Below are positions 5,472 through 5,505 of a DNA stretch of 5,505 nt, piece after piece. The notes beneath the pieces are model-generated. The model had not been told where the DNA came from. It saw only the letters and a program-made list of their open reading frames with translations, and did not search any database. A program made the translations under genes and the position numbers. Source of the stretch: Planctomycetaceae bacterium. Its GTDB lineage: Bacteria; Planctomycetota; Planctomycetia; Pirellulales; UBA1268. Numbering within the stretch: the first letter of the stretch is position 1; the number at the start of each line of letters is the position of its first letter. The stretch is from contig CANHYS010000195.1 of NCBI GenBank assembly GCA_947464585.1, positions 1-5,505 on the forward strand, written 5' to 3'.

Positions 5472-5505
5472 GGACCTTAACCTCCTGCTGACGTGCTTCC
5501 TGCTG
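5464..5505 (-). CDS. Possible C-terminal end of gltB (very short partial)
   Basis: One minus-strand frame from the right edge reads [13 protein letters not shown] and stops at a TGA inside the first codons of gltD, overlapping it by 8 nt. Its codons end mostly in G or C, as in the other genes here. A second frame ends at a TAA at 5480-5478 after AGSTSAGG with AT-rich third positions, so I prefer the first. gltB usually precedes gltD, which is the main reason for this call. Fourteen codons cannot identify a gene, and the stretch could simply be untranslated leader. Confidence 0.25.
   Translation of the reverse strand, partial: QQEARQQEVKVHG
5481..5486 (-). promoter_or_regulatory. Shine-Dalgarno site of gltD
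   Basis: A perfect AGGAGG on the minus strand lies 9 nt before the ATG at 5471. It supports this start over the in-frame Met at residue 8. Confidence 0.75.

Noticed and set aside
4074..5480. 468-codon open frame on the plus strand opposite gltD
   Set aside because: Its translation is rich in His, Arg, Ala and Leu with no family motif and mirrors GltD codons. GltD has intact catalytic and binding motifs, so this is a shadow of a GC-rich gene.

Overview
The window looks like a piece of a high-GC planctomycete chromosome, probably a Pirellulales-type organism. Three independent family signatures support this: an N-terminal planctomycete cytochrome c module (CxxCH followed by MPPK) joined to a DUF1587-type RRLNRREY motif, a DUF1559 protein with a prepilin-type N-terminus and a C-terminal H-x9-DG motif, and a small lipoprotein with a transthyretin-like fold typical of planctomycetes. 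Coding regions are GC-rich with GC-rich third positions, which is why long shadow reading frames occur on the opposite strands. The lineage is an inference from protein families, not from a marker gene.

Layout from left to right. Positions 1-1240 (minus strand) hold the N-terminal 413 codons of a large exported PSCyt1/DUF1587/DUF1592-type cytochrome protein; its C-terminus lies off the left edge. A 126-bp divergent intergenic region (1241-1366) follows, with an operator-like dyad. Then comes a same-strand run on plus: a LacI/GalR-type regulator (1367-2416), a DUF1559 protein (2453-3448) and a small lipoprotein (3459-3875). Spacings are 36 and 10 nt and no hairpin terminator is visible between them, so they may form one operon. 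On the minus strand, converging on this operon, is the small subunit of glutamate synthase, gltD (5471-3978). The 102-bp convergent junction (3876-3977) holds two strong hairpins; the one next to gltD has the form of an intrinsic terminator. The right edge may carry the last codons of gltB.

How the genes may work together. GltD is housekeeping nitrogen assimilation: it supplies electrons from NADPH to GltB. The DUF1559 protein and the lipoprotein are a common planctomycete pairing of a pseudopilin-like, envelope-anchored protein and a lipid-anchored beta-rich partner; their function is not established. The LacI-type regulator directly in front suggests that the pair responds to a small molecule, perhaps a sugar, but this is only an inference from position. 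The divergent cytochrome gene could share that control through the dyad.

I see no mobile element, CRISPR array, tRNA or rRNA, and no convincing new defence or biosynthetic system. The most interesting items are small-scale: a T8G8 homopolymer block against the DUF1559 start codon, a perfect triple heptamer in the regulator's last codons, competing hairpins over the lipoprotein start codon, and an altered hinge helix in the LacI-type regulator.
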